This document shows positions 55,336 through 64,000 of a stretch of DNA of 64,000 nt, in pieces. Source of the DNA: Gordonia sp. 'Campus' (GTDB lineage Bacteria; Actinomycetota; Actinomycetes; Mycobacteriales; Mycobacteriaceae); NCBI RefSeq assembly GCF_022206305.1, contig NZ_JAKOIW010000014.1, positions 62,001 to 126,000 on the forward strand. Reading direction: 5' to 3'. The notes under the pieces were generated by a model. That model worked only from the letters and a program-made list of their open reading frames with translations, had not been told where the DNA came from and did no database searches. The position numbers were made by a program, and so were the translations under genes. Within the stretch, counting starts at the first letter, position 1. Every line of letters starts with the position of its first letter.

Positions 55336-55987
55336 GACCGCAACGACACCACGGGCCGCGTGGCGCATTCTGCGCGACGGCAACGACCGATTTGTGACAG
55401 GTGAATCTCAGCATCCCAGCCAGGGTATCGAGGATCGTGCGCGCCTCGCCGACGGCCAGCACCCGCACGTCGTGCTCTTCGGCTGCGCCGACTCGCGACT
55501 GTCCGCCGAGATCATCTTCGACCAGGGCCTCGGCGACATGTTCGTGGTCCGCACGGCCGGACACGTCATCGATTCGGCGGTGATGGGATCGCTCGAGTAC
55601 GCCGTCGAGGTGTTGGAGGTGCCGCTGATCGTGATCCTCGGTCACGACAGCTGCGGCGCGGTGAAGGCGACGCTCGACGCACTCGACGACCTGCAGATCC
55701 CCGGCGGTTACATCCGCGACGTGGTGGAGCGCGTGGCGCCGAGCATCCTCGCCGGTCGTCGTGAAGGACTCAGCCGCGTCGACGAATTCGAGGCACGCCA
55801 CGTCGTCGAGACCGGGCAGCTGCTGATGCAGCGCAGTCGGGTCATCGCCGATCGCATCAGCACCGGCCGTCTGGCGATCGTGGGCCTGACCTACCAGCTC
55901 CACGAGGGCAAGGTCAGCGTGCAGGGTGTGTACGGCGACATCGGCGAGCGTCCGGCCCCGACCGCGATCACCGTCGAGTCCGCCTGA
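55334..55987 (+). CDS. canB: Beta-class carbonic anhydrase (CanB-like)
   Basis: A 217-residue beta-carbonic anhydrase, interconverting CO2 and bicarbonate. Zinc ligands and active-site dyad are visible: FGCADSRLSAE (Cys and the Asp/Arg pair) and GHDSCGAVKA (His and Cys). Position between mutY and a membrane-protein gene corresponds to Rv3588c. The start codon overlaps that of mutY on the other strand, so its promoter and ribosome binding site must lie within the mutY coding region. A repeat array begins 15 bases after its stop. Confidence 0.93.
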   Translation: MTATTPRAAWRILRDGNDRFVTGESQHPSQGIEDRARLADGQHPHVVLFGCADSRLSAEIIFDQGLGDMFVVRTAGHVIDSAVMGSLEYAVEVLEVPLIVILGHDSCGAVKATLDALDDLQIPGGYIRDVVERVAPSILAGRREGLSRVDEFEARHVVETGQLLMQRSRVIADRISTGRLAIVGLTYQLHEGKVSVQGVYGDIGERPAPTAITVESA

Positions 55988-56001
55988 CCTGACGACCCTT
56001 C

Positions 56002-56188
56002 GAGACGGCCCCTCCGCGAGCTCCGGGGCCTCCTCAGGGTGCGGTGGAGACGGCCCCTCCGCGAGCTCCGGGGCCTCCTCAGGGTGCGGTGGAGACGGCC
56101 CCTCCGCGAGCTCCTGGGGCCACCTCAGGGTGCGGTGGAGGCGGCCCCTCCGCCTCGCGAGCTCCTGGGGCCTCCTCAGGGTGCGGTG
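56002..56188. repeat. Tandem array of a REP-like 45-bp repeat (four copies)
   Basis: Four consecutive units of 45, 45, 46 and 51 bases, each beginning GAGACGGCCCCTCCGCGAGC or a close variant and ending CTCAGGGTGCGGTG. The first is preceded by CCCTT, giving the CCCTTCGAGACGG...CCTCAGGGTG pattern of dispersed intergenic palindromes in high-GC bacteria. Each unit can fold (GGCCCC...GGGGCC). The third and fourth units carry small insertions. There are no unique spacers, so this is not a CRISPR array. A fifth partial unit trails at 56189. Confidence 0.85.
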
Positions 56189-56307
56189 GAGACGGCTCCG
56201 AGCCTGAAGGCGAACTCTAGACTTTGCCTGCTCGGAGCCGTTTTTCGCGTGCGACACGCCGCTCGTGATCAGCCGGAAGTCAAGACCCGGCCGTTAGCGT
56301 GGGGGGC

Positions 56308-57087
56308 GTGATCGAACCCCAGGGCCCGCTGCCACCCGAGATCTACTGGCGACGCCGCGTCGTCGCCGCGGGCGGCGCGCTGGTCGTCGTCGGGTTGGTG
56401 GTCGCCCTGATCGTGTGGATGACCTCGAGCGGCGACGATCCACAGAACACCGCATCGTCGCAGAGCGTTGCGCCGAGCACCTCGGCATCCACGTCGGAGT
56501 CCGCACCGCCGGCCTCCGAGCCGCAGGCCGGTGGCGCCTCGGGCGCACCTGACGGCGGAGGGGCCGGAAGCGGTGGCGCGGGCGGCGGTTCGGGTGCTCC
56601 CGCCGGTCCTCCCGCGGGCGCCTCGACTCCGCCCGAATCAGCAAGTCCCGCAGGCGTTCCCGGTGCAGCCGGGCCGGCTCTCTGCCCGGATCAGGCGATC
56701 TCGGTGGTTCTCTACACGGACAAGCCGACCTACACGATCGGGCAGAACCCCGTGTTCACGATCGTCACCACCAATGCCGGGTTGTCCGAATGCACCCGCG
56801 ACGTCGGCAAGGCCGTCCAGAACGTGATCGTGCGGACGCTCGACGGCACCCGGACGCTGTGGTCGGCGCGGGACTGTTCGCCGGTGAACACCGTCAACAA
56901 CGTGGTCCTCAAGCCCGCTCAGCAGGTCAAGGACACCATCACCTGGTCGGGGACCACCAGCAGCCCCGGCTGCGAGCGCCCGCGGACCCAGGTCCCGGCC
57001 GGTTCGTACTCCGCGATCGGCAAGATCGGTGAGCGCGAATCGTTCCCGATCACGTTCAACATGGTCGCGCCCGCGCAGCAGCCCTGA
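56308..57087 (+). CDS. Membrane-anchored protein with Ser/Gly/Ala-rich linker (Rv3587-like)
   Basis: A 259-residue protein with one N-terminal membrane segment (about residues 21-38, VVAAGGALVVVGLVVALIVW). A long Ser/Gly/Ala/Pro-rich linker follows (about 45-125), then an extracytoplasmic domain (about 130-255) with two cysteine pairs (ALCPDQAI/ SECTRDV and ARDCSPV/ PGCERPR). Function unknown. Position between the carbonic anhydrase and disA genes, and length, match M. tuberculosis Rv3587c as I recall it. I chose the GTG at 56308, which follows a GGGGGG ribosome binding site. Confidence 0.8.
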   Translation: MIEPQGPLPPEIYWRRRVVAAGGALVVVGLVVALIVWMTSSGDDPQNTASSQSVAPSTSASTSESAPPASEPQAGGASGAPDGGGAGSGGAGGGSGAPAGPPAGASTPPESASPAGVPGAAGPALCPDQAISVVLYTDKPTYTIGQNPVFTIVTTNAGLSECTRDVGKAVQNVIVRTLDGTRTLWSARDCSPVNTVNNVVLKPAQQVKDTITWSGTTSSPGCERPRTQVPAGSYSAIGKIGERESFPITFNMVAPAQQP

Positions 57088-57147
57088 CCGGAACGGTCTG
57101 AGGGGTGGTGGCGACCGGAACGGTCTGAGGTTCGCAGCGGCCGGTTT

Positions 57148-58233
57148 CTAGTCGTAGCGCTCGATGCTCGTCTCGGCCAGCCGTGACAATCCCTCGCGGA
57201 TGTGGCGGGCCCAGATGCTGCCGATGCCCTCCACGGCCTGCAGGTCGGCCGACGAGCTGGCGAGCAGCGCCTGCAAGGTGCCAAAACTGCGTACGAGCCG
57301 GTCGACGTGGGCGAACTGGAGCCGGGAGATCCGGGCCAGCAGGCGATAACCGCGCGGACTCATGGCGGTGTCCTGGGCGTCGATGGTCGTCGGGTAGCCG
57401 AAGGCGCCGGCGAGCAGTGTGAGATCGAGTAGGTCTGCGTCGCTGAGGTTCTCGACGACCTCCAGTGCCTGTCGGACATCCTCGGCGGTGGCCGGCTCGG
57501 GGCTCGCGTAGTAGTCGCGGACCAGCAACTCGCGCATGGTGTCGTTGTCGCTGATGAGTTCTTCGAGCTGCAGGCTCACCTGGCGGCCGTTCACACCGAG
57601 TTCGAGCACGTACTCCTCGATCTCGACCGATACCCGCCGCACCATCTCCATGCGCTGGGCGGTGGACATCGCATCGCGCAGCAGCACGTAGTCCTCGATC
57701 TCGGCGCGCGACAGCGCGGAGATCACCTCGTCGAGCCGGGCCTTGTAGCGCTCGAGGGTCGCCAGGGCGACGTTGGCGCGCGACAGGATCGGATCGGGGC
57801 TCTCGACGACCCGGCGCGCACCGTCGACGTAGACGCTGACGATCGACATCGACGCACTCACCGAGATCACGGGATGGCCGGTCTGGATGGCCGTGCGTTC
57901 CGCGGCGCGGTGTCGGGTGCCGGATTCCTCGGTCGGGATCGACGGGTCGGGGACGAGTTGGACATTCGCCCGGACGATGCGCTTGCCGTCGGTCGACATC
58001 ACGACCGCACCGTCCATCTTGGCGAGTTCGCGGAGCCGGGTCGGCGCGAACTCGACGTCGAGGTGGAAGCCGCCGTCGCAGATCTTCTCGACGTCGGAGT
58101 CGTGACCCAGCACGATCAGCGCGCCGGTGCCACCCCGCAGGATGCGCTCGAGGCCGTCGCGCAGGGGGGTTCCCGGCGCGACGCGCGCCAAGGTCTCGCG
58201 CGTCAGTTCCGATTTCAGCGCTTCGGTGATCAT
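57148..58233 (-). CDS. disA: Diadenylate cyclase / DNA-scanning protein DisA
   Basis: A 361-residue DisA. The N-terminal DAC domain has the catalytic DGA (residues 74-76, AKMDGAVVM) and RHR (107-109, GTRHRAAER) motifs for making c-di-AMP from ATP. A helical linker and C-terminal HhH DNA-binding motifs ([19 protein letters not shown]) follow. In relatives it couples DNA branch sensing to c-di-AMP signalling. It is convergent with the Rv3587-like gene. In mycobacteria disA directly follows radA; here a thioesterase gene on the opposite strand lies between them. Confidence 0.95.
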   Translation of the reverse strand: MITEALKSELTRETLARVAPGTPLRDGLERILRGGTGALIVLGHDSDVEKICDGGFHLDVEFAPTRLRELAKMDGAVVMSTDGKRIVRANVQLVPDPSIPTEESGTRHRAAERTAIQTGHPVISVSASMSIVSVYVDGARRVVESPDPILSRANVALATLERYKARLDEVISALSRAEIEDYVLLRDAMSTAQRMEMVRRVSVEIEEYVLELGVNGRQVSLQLEELISDNDTMRELLVRDYYASPEPATAEDVRQALEVVENLSDADLLDLTLLAGAFGYPTTIDAQDTAMSPRGYRLLARISRLQFAHVDRLVRSFGTLQALLASSSADLQAVEGIGSIWARHIREGLSRLAETSIERYD

Positions 58234-58352
58234 GTCTCCCCTTCGGCAACCACATCGCCGCGTGGGACGTGGCCGACCGCACGCAGAGCCGCTGCCCCGC
58301 GACACCGGCCCCTTCACCGGTGACCGGGCAATGGTGACTAGGGTACCGGGAT

Positions 58353-58904
58353 GTGAAGAGCAGCAGCTTTGCGGTGCCCGACGAGCTCGACGTGCTCGAG
58401 CGTCATCCCAAGACCTCGAAGCCCGGCGAGCCCATGCGACGTCACAACCAGTCGTGCTTCGGCTGCGGCGAGGACTCCCCGCGGGGGCTGCATCTGACGG
58501 TGTTCGCGGGGGAGGGTTTCACCGTCGACGCGCAGATGCCCGTCGAACAGTGGATGGAGGGCGGCCCGGGTGTCATCCACGGCGGCATCCTGTCCAGTGC
58601 GTTCGACGACGTGATGGGCATGCTGCCCCGCCTCATCGGCCCGGCGGCGGTCACCGTGCATCTGCAGGTCGATTTCCTCAAGCCGATCCCGGTGGGGCGC
58701 ACGCTGCACATCCACGCGTCGATCATGGGCAAGCAGCGACGGAAGATCTACGCGGAAGCCGTTGCGCACCTGGGTGATCCGGAACGTCCCGTTGCCCAGG
58801 CTCATGCGGTCTTCGTGACCATCGACGCGCGCGAACACTTCGCCGAGCACATCGACAACAGTGCCAAGGCACAGGAGTACCGGGAACGGATGGATCGTCC
58901 GTAG
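58353..58904 (+). CDS. PaaI/hotdog-fold thioesterase
   Basis: A 183-residue hotdog-fold protein. An N-terminal region with [17 protein letters not shown] (a CxxC-type motif) precedes the hotdog core, [19 protein letters not shown], with HGG-x3-(A/S)-x2-D typical of PaaI-type acyl-CoA thioesterases. The start is a GTG. It lies divergent from disA and convergent with radA (three bases between stops), an insertion relative to the mycobacterial radA-disA pair as I recall it. The acyl-CoA substrate is unknown. Confidence 0.85.
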   Translation: MKSSSFAVPDELDVLERHPKTSKPGEPMRRHNQSCFGCGEDSPRGLHLTVFAGEGFTVDAQMPVEQWMEGGPGVIHGGILSSAFDDVMGMLPRLIGPAAVTVHLQVDFLKPIPVGRTLHIHASIMGKQRRKIYAEAVAHLGDPERPVAQAHAVFVTIDAREHFAEHIDNSAKAQEYRERMDRP

Positions 58905-58907
58905 TCG

Positions 58908-60287
58908 TCAGAATGGCGCGTCCGCCGGGTGTGCGGCGCGCAGTGCGACGGCGTCGGCCAGGGTGCCGACACGCAGGATTCTGAGGCCCTTGGGGAGTTC
59001 CTCGTCGGTCGCAGCCGGGATGATCGCCTCGCGGAACCCGAGTCGCTTGGCCTCGGCCAGACGACGCGCCACCGCCGACACACGTCGGACCTCTCCGCCG
59101 AGGCCGACCTCCCCGATCACCACGGTCGACTGCGGGATGGGCTTGTTCTTGACGGTCGAGTAGACCGAGAGTGCGATGGCCAGGTCGGCCGCCGGCTCGG
59201 TGACCCGCATCCCGCCGACGGTCGAGAGGTAGACCTCGCTCTTCGCGATGGGCGTCAGACCCGCTCGGGCCTGCAGCACGGCCAGGACCATCGACACCCG
59301 GTTCATGTCGAGCCCGGAGACCGCGCGCCTCGGATTGTTCATCTCGGTGCCGTTGGCCAGCGCCTGCACCTCGCCGACGAGCGCGCGTTTGCCGTCCATC
59401 GTGACCAGCGTGGCGCTACCGCTCACATCCGAGTCCCGCTGGTGCAGGAAGATCCCCGACGGGTCGGGCACCTGATGGATGCCGTCGTCACGCTGCTCGA
59501 AGCAACCGACCTCATCGGCCGCCCCGAATCGGTTCTTGACCCCGCGCACCATCCGGAGAGTGGAGTGCTTGTCGCCCTCGAAGGCCAGGACGACGTCGAC
59601 GAGGTGTTCCAGCGACCGGGGGCCAGCGACCGTCCCCTCCTTGGTCACGTGGCCGACCAGGATGACGGCGACGCCGCGGTTCTTCGCCAGGGACACCAGC
59701 GCGGTGGTGACGGCGCGGATCTGGGTCACGCCACCGGTCACACCGTCGGCGCCGGTCGCCACGACCGTCTGGACCGAGTCGACGATCATCAGCGACGGAG
59801 CGACCGAATCGACGTGTCCGAGGATGGTGGCGAGGTCGGTCTCGGCCGCCAGGAACACGTTGGGGTGGACCGCGCCGGTGCGCTCGGCACGCATCCGGAC
59901 CTGACCCGCGGACTCCTCGCCGGTGATGTAGAGGGCGGTTCGGTCGCGTTCGGCCCAGTGCTTGACCGTCTCCAACAGCAGGGTCGACTTGCCGACGCCC
60001 GGCTCACCCGCCAGCAGGATGACCGATCCGGGGACGACGCCCCGGCCGAGGACCCGGTCGAGCTCGCCGATCCCGGTGGGGACAGCGGCGGTGGCCTGCG
60101 CGTCCACCTCGGTGATGCGCAGCGCCGGACTCGTCGGCGCCACGGACGCAGTCGATCTCGACGACGTGGCCACCCCGGCGACCTCGGCGACCGTGCCCCA
60201 CTCGCCGCACTCCGGACAGCGTCCGACCCATTTGGGCACCTGATGGCCGCAGCCGGTGCAGCGAAACGACGACTTGGGTTTGGCCAC
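58908..60287 (-). CDS. radA: DNA repair protein RadA
   Basis: A 459-residue RadA (Sms). The zinc finger is RCTGCGHQVPKWVGRCPECG (two CxxC pairs, residues 10-29). The RecA-like core has Walker A AGEPGVGKSTLLLE and the RadA-specific KNRFGAADEVG motif. A Lon-like C-terminal domain (about 280-455) follows. RadA drives branch migration in recombination intermediates. Gene order with disA is conserved, consistent with DisA-RadA interplay in relatives. Confidence 0.95.
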   Translation of the reverse strand: MAKPKSSFRCTGCGHQVPKWVGRCPECGEWGTVAEVAGVATSSRSTASVAPTSPALRITEVDAQATAAVPTGIGELDRVLGRGVVPGSVILLAGEPGVGKSTLLLETVKHWAERDRTALYITGEESAGQVRMRAERTGAVHPNVFLAAETDLATILGHVDSVAPSLMIVDSVQTVVATGADGVTGGVTQIRAVTTALVSLAKNRGVAVILVGHVTKEGTVAGPRSLEHLVDVVLAFEGDKHSTLRMVRGVKNRFGAADEVGCFEQRDDGIHQVPDPSGIFLHQRDSDVSGSATLVTMDGKRALVGEVQALANGTEMNNPRRAVSGLDMNRVSMVLAVLQARAGLTPIAKSEVYLSTVGGMRVTEPAADLAIALSVYSTVKNKPIPQSTVVIGEVGLGGEVRRVSAVARRLAEAKRLGFREAIIPAATDEELPKGLRILRVGTLADAVALRAAHPADAPF

Positions 60288-60353
60288 CCGATCAGCCTAG
60301 GTGTGGACTCCGACAGCGTGCTCGTCCGGTCCCGGCGGTGGGAATCCCGGACA

Positions 60354-60392
60354 CGAGAATCGGGGCCCGGCGACACCGGACCCCGATTCTCG
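60354..60392 (-). terminator. Terminator downstream of lpqE
   Basis: A 12-bp outer stem (60354-60365 with 60381-60392) plus an inner 4-bp stem with one mismatch between them. It follows the lpqE stop at 60419 on the minus strand and precedes the radA start. Confidence 0.75.
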
Positions 60393-60418
60393 GGTACTGC
60401 AGGTTCAGTCGGCGCGGG

Positions 60419-61174
60419 TCAGTGACCGCCACCCTCGCTGTTGCCGCCGTCTTCGCCGTGGCCGCCGCCACCCTCGTGGCCTTCGCTGCCCTCGTGCTCG
60501 CCGCCGCCCTCGGCGTGGCCGCCCTCACCGTGGTCCTGGTTGTAGAACGTGGGCTCGGCGTTGCGGGCGACGTCCTGTCGCTCGAGCTCGGCGCCACTGT
60601 CGACCGGTGTGTCGACGGTGATCTCGCCGGCGTCGACCCAGCGGCCGTCGGCCTCACGCTTCTCGAATCGGAATGTCAGGTCGGTGGTGAGCCCGGACGC
60701 GACGGTCTTGCCCGCGTTGCGGAGCTCGGCGGTCACCTTCTTCTCGATCTCGGCGTTCGCGCCGACCGGGGTGCCGCCGCGCAGGGCGAGTCCCGGCGGG
60801 ATGATGCGGTCGTTGGATTCGGTGCCCTCGATGAATTCGATCTGGCCCTGCTCGGCCGTGATCTCCTTCAGTCGGTAGTAGGTCAGCGGGTCGGAGTTGG
60901 CGACCACGAAGGCGATCTCGAACGGTCCGCCGCTGCCGAAGACGGTCGGTGCGTCCTGTTCGGGGTAGAGGATCTGCACGTCGCGCAGCTGCAGAGCTTC
61001 GAAGTTGACGTTTGCGCCGTTCACGGCGGGCAGCTGGTTGGCGGTCTGCGAGATCTGTCCCGCACCGCAACCGGTCGTGCCCAGGGCGACGGCGATGCCG
61101 ATGGCGGCCACCGCGGTCACCATGCGAGATGGCGCAACCGCCGACCGCCGTGCGGAAAGTGAAAGCACTGACAC
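60419..61174 (-). CDS. lpqE: Lipoprotein LpqE with His/Gly-rich C-terminal tail
   Basis: A 251-residue lipoprotein. The signal peptide ends in the lipobox GTTGC (about residue 36). The middle domain (about 45-195) has the conserved VNFEALQLRDVQILYP near its start and GLALRGG later; function unknown. The position next to carD matches Rv3584 LpqE. The last ~37 residues are an extreme Gly/His/Glu-rich tail with seven histidines (for example HGEGGHAEGGGEHEGSEGHE), plausibly metal-binding. I chose the GTG at 61174 because GGGAGGA precedes it; an ATG at 61192 is the alternative. Confidence 0.85.
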   Translation of the reverse strand: MSVLSLSARRSAVAPSRMVTAVAAIGIAVALGTTGCGAGQISQTANQLPAVNGANVNFEALQLRDVQILYPEQDAPTVFGSGGPFEIAFVVANSDPLTYYRLKEITAEQGQIEFIEGTESNDRIIPPGLALRGGTPVGANAEIEKKVTAELRNAGKTVASGLTTDLTFRFEKREADGRWVDAGEITVDTPVDSGAELERQDVARNAEPTFYNQDHGEGGHAEGGGEHEGSEGHEGGGGHGEDGGNSEGGGH

Positions 61175-61524
61175 CCGATCCTCCCAGGTCATACGAAGCC
61201 GACATGCAGCGCGCGAAACCCTGCACTACGCAGCGTAGTGGGCTCGGTCGGCAAAAGTGCGCCCGGGTACCCGATTGGTCACCGACGGTGGCTGCCCGCG
61301 AACACTTCCCGGGCGTGGCGGAGGCGTCCGGAACGTCGTCCGCGTGTGACGCCTGCGACGTGGCGCCGACGGTCCGTCGGAGGGCCGCGCGCCTTCACCC
61401 GAGACCCCTTGCGACCTCGCAAGAGCCCGCTCTGAAACCTGTTCACCGCGTTGACCTGCACCGTTGGGTGGGTGCCCCGAAACGCCCGTGCTAGACTGGC
61501 TCTACTCGAAAGGGGCAAGGAACA
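61175..61524. other. Divergent promoter region between lpqE and carD
   Basis: About 350 bases without a gene I can support. It must hold the lpqE and carD promoters. TAGACT at 61492-61497 is a plausible -10 for carD, 27 bases before its start; no -35 with proper spacing is obvious (TTGACC at 61451 is too far). No hairpin, known operator or small-protein gene is evident. Confidence 0.5.
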
Positions 61525-62013
61525 TTGAATTTCAAAGTTGGCGACACCGTCGTTTACCCCCATCACGGTGCTGCTCGGGTCGAAGACATCGTGACCCGGA
61601 CCATCAAGGGTGAGCAGATCGAATACCTTGTTCTCAAGGTTGCCGACGGTGACATGACCGTTCAGATTCCCTCGACGAAGCTCGAGTACGTGGGCGTTCG
61701 CGACGTCGTCGGACAGGAAGGCCTCGACCAGGTCTTCCAGGTTCTGCGGGCCCCGCACACCGAGGAGCCGACGAACTGGGCACGCCGGTTCAAGGCCAAC
61801 CAGGAGAAGCTGATCTCGGGCGACATCATCAAGGTCGCGGAGATCGTGCGTGACCTGTGGCGTCGCGAGCAGGATCGCGGCCTGTCGGCCGGTGAGAAGC
61901 GGATGCTGACCCGTGCCCGTCGTGTTCTGGTCGACGAGCTCTCGCTCGCTCAGAACACCAACGACGAGAAGGCCACCAGCATCCTGGACGAGGTCCTGGC
62001 CGCCGCTTCCTGA
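61525..62013 (+). CDS. carD: RNA polymerase-binding transcription regulator CarD
   Basis: A 162-residue CarD. The N-terminal RNA polymerase-interacting domain (about 1-60: [20 protein letters not shown]) and the helical DNA-binding C-terminal domain (about 75-160, with the conserved [20 protein letters not shown]) match mycobacterial CarD closely. CarD stabilises open complexes at rRNA and many other promoters. The start codon is TTG with an AAGG-rich region upstream, supported by the conserved N-terminus. ispD follows 30 bases later, the usual actinobacterial order. Confidence 0.96.
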   Translation: MNFKVGDTVVYPHHGAARVEDIVTRTIKGEQIEYLVLKVADGDMTVQIPSTKLEYVGVRDVVGQEGLDQVFQVLRAPHTEEPTNWARRFKANQEKLISGDIIKVAEIVRDLWRREQDRGLSAGEKRMLTRARRVLVDELSLAQNTNDEKATSILDEVLAAAS

Positions 62014-62043
62014 TCGCGGGTCGTATCTGATCCAGGATCCACA

Positions 62044-62736
62044 GTGACCCCTACGCCGGACGATTCCGGCGCAGAAGTCTGCATCATCATCCCGGCCGCC
62101 GGGTCGGGAACCCGACTCGGCGAGCCGGTACCGAAGGCCTTCGTCGACCTGTGTGGTCGGACGATCATCGAGAGATGCGTCGACAACATCCCCGCATCGC
62201 TGGGTGCTTCTGTCGTCGTGGTCGTGCCGGCCGATCTCGTCGATCGGACCCGTGAGCTCATCCCGCATGTGACCGTCGTGGCCGGCGGCGACCATCGGTC
62301 GGAATCCGTGCGCGCCGGCATCGCTGCGGCTGGGGATGCCCGCATACTCCTCGTCCACGATGCCGCCCGGCCGCTCACACCGGCCCGCGTCTTCACCGAG
62401 GTGGTCGATGCGGTCCGCTCAGGCCGCTCGGCAGTGGTTCCGGGCGTACCCGTCGTGGACACCCTCAAACAGGTCGAGCCCGCCTCGGATGGTCCCCTCC
62501 GCGTCTCCCGCACCGTCGACCGCGAGGAGCTCCGCGCCGTTCAGACCCCGCAGGGGTTCACCCGAGACGCCCTGCTCCGAGCCCATGCCGACGACACCGG
62601 TCTCGCGACCGACGACGCCGGCCTCGCCGAGAGATGCGGGATCGAAGTCCACGTCGTACCGGGAGACCCATTGGCCATGAAGATCACCACCCCCTGGGAC
62701 CTGCGAATCGTCCGTGACGTGGTGGGGGAGTCGTGA
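62044..62736 (+). CDS. ispD: 2-C-methyl-D-erythritol 4-phosphate cytidylyltransferase IspD
   Basis: A 230-residue MEP-pathway enzyme that couples MEP to CTP. The nucleotide-binding motif is [19 protein letters not shown] (about residues 17-35). VHDAARPL and the later VDTLKQV and [17 protein letters not shown] segments are conserved. The start is a GTG. It overlaps ispF by four bases, so the two are coupled; ispE is elsewhere. Confidence 0.95.
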   Translation: MTPTPDDSGAEVCIIIPAAGSGTRLGEPVPKAFVDLCGRTIIERCVDNIPASLGASVVVVVPADLVDRTRELIPHVTVVAGGDHRSESVRAGIAAAGDARILLVHDAARPLTPARVFTEVVDAVRSGRSAVVPGVPVVDTLKQVEPASDGPLRVSRTVDREELRAVQTPQGFTRDALLRAHADDTGLATDDAGLAERCGIEVHVVPGDPLAMKITTPWDLRIVRDVVGES

Positions 62737-63200
62737 GGGTCGGCATCGGGACCGACGCCCATCGAGTCGACGCCACCGCCCAGTGCTGGATGGTCGGTCT
62801 GCATTTCCCCGACGAACCCGGTTGTGAGGGCCACTCCGACGGAGACGTCGGCGCCCACGCCCTGTGCGACGCCGTGCTCTCGGCCGCCGGACTCGGTGAC
62901 CTCGGCTCGGTTTTCGGAACCGGCCGTCCGGAATGGGAGGGCGTCTCCGGACTCGAGATGCTCGCGCATGTACGGACCCTCGTCGAAGCCGACGGCCTGC
63001 GGGTGGTGAACGCGGCCGTGCAGATCGTGGGCAACCGGCCGAAGATCGGGTCCCGGCGCGCGGAAGCACAGCAGGTGCTCTCCGAGGCGCTCGGCGGTCC
63101 GGTCTCGGTATCGGCGACCACGACCGACGGTCTCGGCATGACCGGCCGCGGCGAGGGCATCGCAGCCGTCGCGACCGCTCTCCTCGACGCGGTCGACTAG
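62733..63200 (+). CDS. ispF: 2-C-methyl-D-erythritol 2,4-cyclodiphosphate synthase IspF
   Basis: A 155-residue IspF that cyclises CDP-ME-2-phosphate. The zinc-binding motif is GTDAHRVD (Asp8-x-His10 type) and the [16 protein letters not shown] segment supplies the third ligand and loop. [16 protein letters not shown] is conserved near the C-terminus. The GTG start overlaps the ispD stop. Its 3' end overlaps the convergent glycosyltransferase gene by four bases. Confidence 0.95.
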   Translation: MRVGIGTDAHRVDATAQCWMVGLHFPDEPGCEGHSDGDVGAHALCDAVLSAAGLGDLGSVFGTGRPEWEGVSGLEMLAHVRTLVEADGLRVVNAAVQIVGNRPKIGSRRAEAQQVLSEALGGPVSVSATTTDGLGMTGRGEGIAAVATALLDAVD

Positions 63201-64000
63201 CGGCCCGCAGCGACGCCCGACAAGATCTCGCACGTCCGCCCGACAGCCTCGGCCGGCGGGGTCAGCTGGCCCGCGAGACGTACGGCGCCCGCGGCGATCT
63301 CGGGATCGGTGAGTGGCTCGAGATCCGACGGGCCGAATCGCGCGAGTCGATTTCCCGCTCCCGCACCGGATCTGCGGAGCGCCGCCGCCCACATGGGTTG
63401 GTCGGCGCTGAGCCAGGCGATGACCGACGGGATACCCGCCCGGATCACCGCGGCCGTGGTGCCTGCGCCGCCGTGGTGCACCGCGCCACGACAGCGGGGC
63501 AGCAGCGCCTCGTGGTCCACCGGCCCGGTGACCTGGAGCAGCCGATCATGTTCGGGCAGTTGGTGATCGGTGTGGCCGATGACCCGGAGCCCGCGATCGA
63601 GCAGCGCGGTCACGATGCCGGCTATCTGATCGGCGGTGATCTTCATGCTGCCGAAGCCGACGTAGACCGGCGGCTCGGCCGCGTCGGCCCATTCGACGGC
63701 GGCCGGGGTGGCATCGGTATCCGACATCATCGCCGTACGAATGACGTTGTCGGGCAACAGGAAGCCGACCAGCGGGCGCTGCGGACCCCAGTCCTGCGTC
63801 AGCCCGGGGAACAGTGCGGCGTCGTACGCCTGGATCTCGGGGACGCCCTGGTTGCGCAGCCGTCGTCCCAGCGGCCCCTTCGCCCGCGGGAGGTCGAGTT
63901 CGTCGCGCAATCGGCGGTCGGCTCCGCGGACGGTCATCCAGTACGTCAGATCCGCCAGACGCCATACGGTGCGCGACACGGGCCGCGGGTAGCGACGGTA
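63197..64000 (-). CDS. UGT/macrolide-type glycosyltransferase, partial (5' end outside window)
   Basis: At least 267 residues of the C-terminal part of a GT-B glycosyltransferase (GT1/GT28-like). The donor-binding region is clear: [40 protein letters not shown] then [20 protein letters not shown] (the conserved HHGGAGTT motif). The frame is open to the window edge (64000), so the N-terminal acceptor domain is missing here. The acceptor could be a lipid, sterol or secondary metabolite; it cannot be told from this part. Confidence 0.88.
   Translation of the reverse strand, partial: YRRYPRPVSRTVWRLADLTYWMTVRGADRRLRDELDLPRAKGPLGRRLRNQGVPEIQAYDAALFPGLTQDWGPQRPLVGFLLPDNVIRTAMMSDTDATPAAVEWADAAEPPVYVGFGSMKITADQIAGIVTALLDRGLRVIGHTDHQLPEHDRLLQVTGPVDHEALLPRCRGAVHHGGAGTTAAVIRAGIPSVIAWLSADQPMWAAALRRSGAGAGNRLARFGPSDLEPLTDPEIAAGAVRLAGQLTPPAEAVGRTCEILSGVAAGR

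Noticed and set aside
56002-56188. CRISPR array
   Set aside because: Units are directly adjacent with no unique spacers and no cas genes are present; it fits a REP-like tandem repeat instead.
55325-56257. Minus-strand frame encoding a repeated EGPSPPHPEEAPELA segment
   Set aside because: The repeated peptide is a direct translation of the REP-like array and the frame overlaps the carbonic anhydrase gene antisense.
61451-61456. TTGACC as the -35 of carD
   Set aside because: Spacing to the plausible -10 at 61492 is about 35 bases, far beyond a workable promoter.

Overview
The window is high-GC (roughly two thirds G+C), densely packed actinobacterial chromosome. Gene content and order point to Mycobacteriales, most likely Gordonia or a close relative (inference). 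The evidence is cholesterol/steroid catabolism under KstR-like and KstR2-like operators, a DUF222-HNH gene, an EccA-type ATPase, and two blocks that follow the Mycobacterium tuberculosis order as I recall it. One block is Rv0807-purF-purM-Rv0810-Rv0811-Rv0812 (about 36.4-43.3 kb). The other is mhuD-Rv3591-mutY-can-Rv3587-disA-radA-lpqE-carD-ispD-ispF (about 52-63.2 kb). I see no rRNA, tRNA, CRISPR array, insertion sequence or prophage.

Layout. 0-7.3 kb is accessory: the end of a TDT-family transporter, a single-pass membrane protein, a DUF222-HNH protein, an ABC exporter pair, a two-domain VOC protein, a repeat-bearing membrane protein and an NlpC/P60 hydrolase. 7.4-15.1 kb is a steroid block. 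kshA and a cysteine-containing partner run one way; hsaA-hsaC-hsaB, a DUF1214 protein, an SDR and a sulfotransferase run the other way as a tightly overlapping operon. Two KstR-type operators lie between them. 15.1-19.8 kb holds a truncated DUF1211/TMEM175-like remnant next to a strong inverted repeat, then an enoyl-CoA hydratase and three acyl-CoA dehydrogenases behind a KstR2-type operator. 19.8-25.7 kb has a DHFR-like reductase, a secreted protein, an IclR regulator, and cysD-cysNC-cysQ, which make PAPS and remove PAP.

25.7-34.7 kb carries two related small lipoproteins, an orphan EccA, purL, a dispanin, a DUF2752 protein, a GDPD phosphodiesterase and a dihydrodipicolinate-reductase-like gene with a perfect KstR-type site. 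At 34.7 kb is a cysteine-free ribosomal protein L36 behind a Zur-like palindrome. 34.9-43.3 kb has a glutamate-cysteine-ligase-like enzyme and the purF/purM/YgfZ/aminodeoxychorismate-lyase block. 43.5-49.6 kb is cydABDC (cytochrome bd and its assembly transporter). 49.6-51.2 kb is an aldehyde dehydrogenase with its own KstR-type operator. The rest is the conserved mhuD-to-ispF block, with a tandem REP-like repeat after the carbonic anhydrase gene, ending in a glycosyltransferase cut by the window edge.

How the parts connect. Four KstR-type sites at three separate loci (kshA/hsaA, 33.55 kb, 51.2 kb) and one KstR2-type site suggest a scattered but co-regulated steroid regulon. It includes ring opening (KshA, HsaAB, HsaC), late ring degradation (enoyl-CoA hydratase and FadEs), and two less understood recruits (the DapB-like dehydrogenase and the aldehyde dehydrogenase). 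The steroid-linked sulfotransferase lies about 7 kb from genes that make its donor PAPS and clear its by-product PAP. No sulfate-reducing gene is visible beside them.
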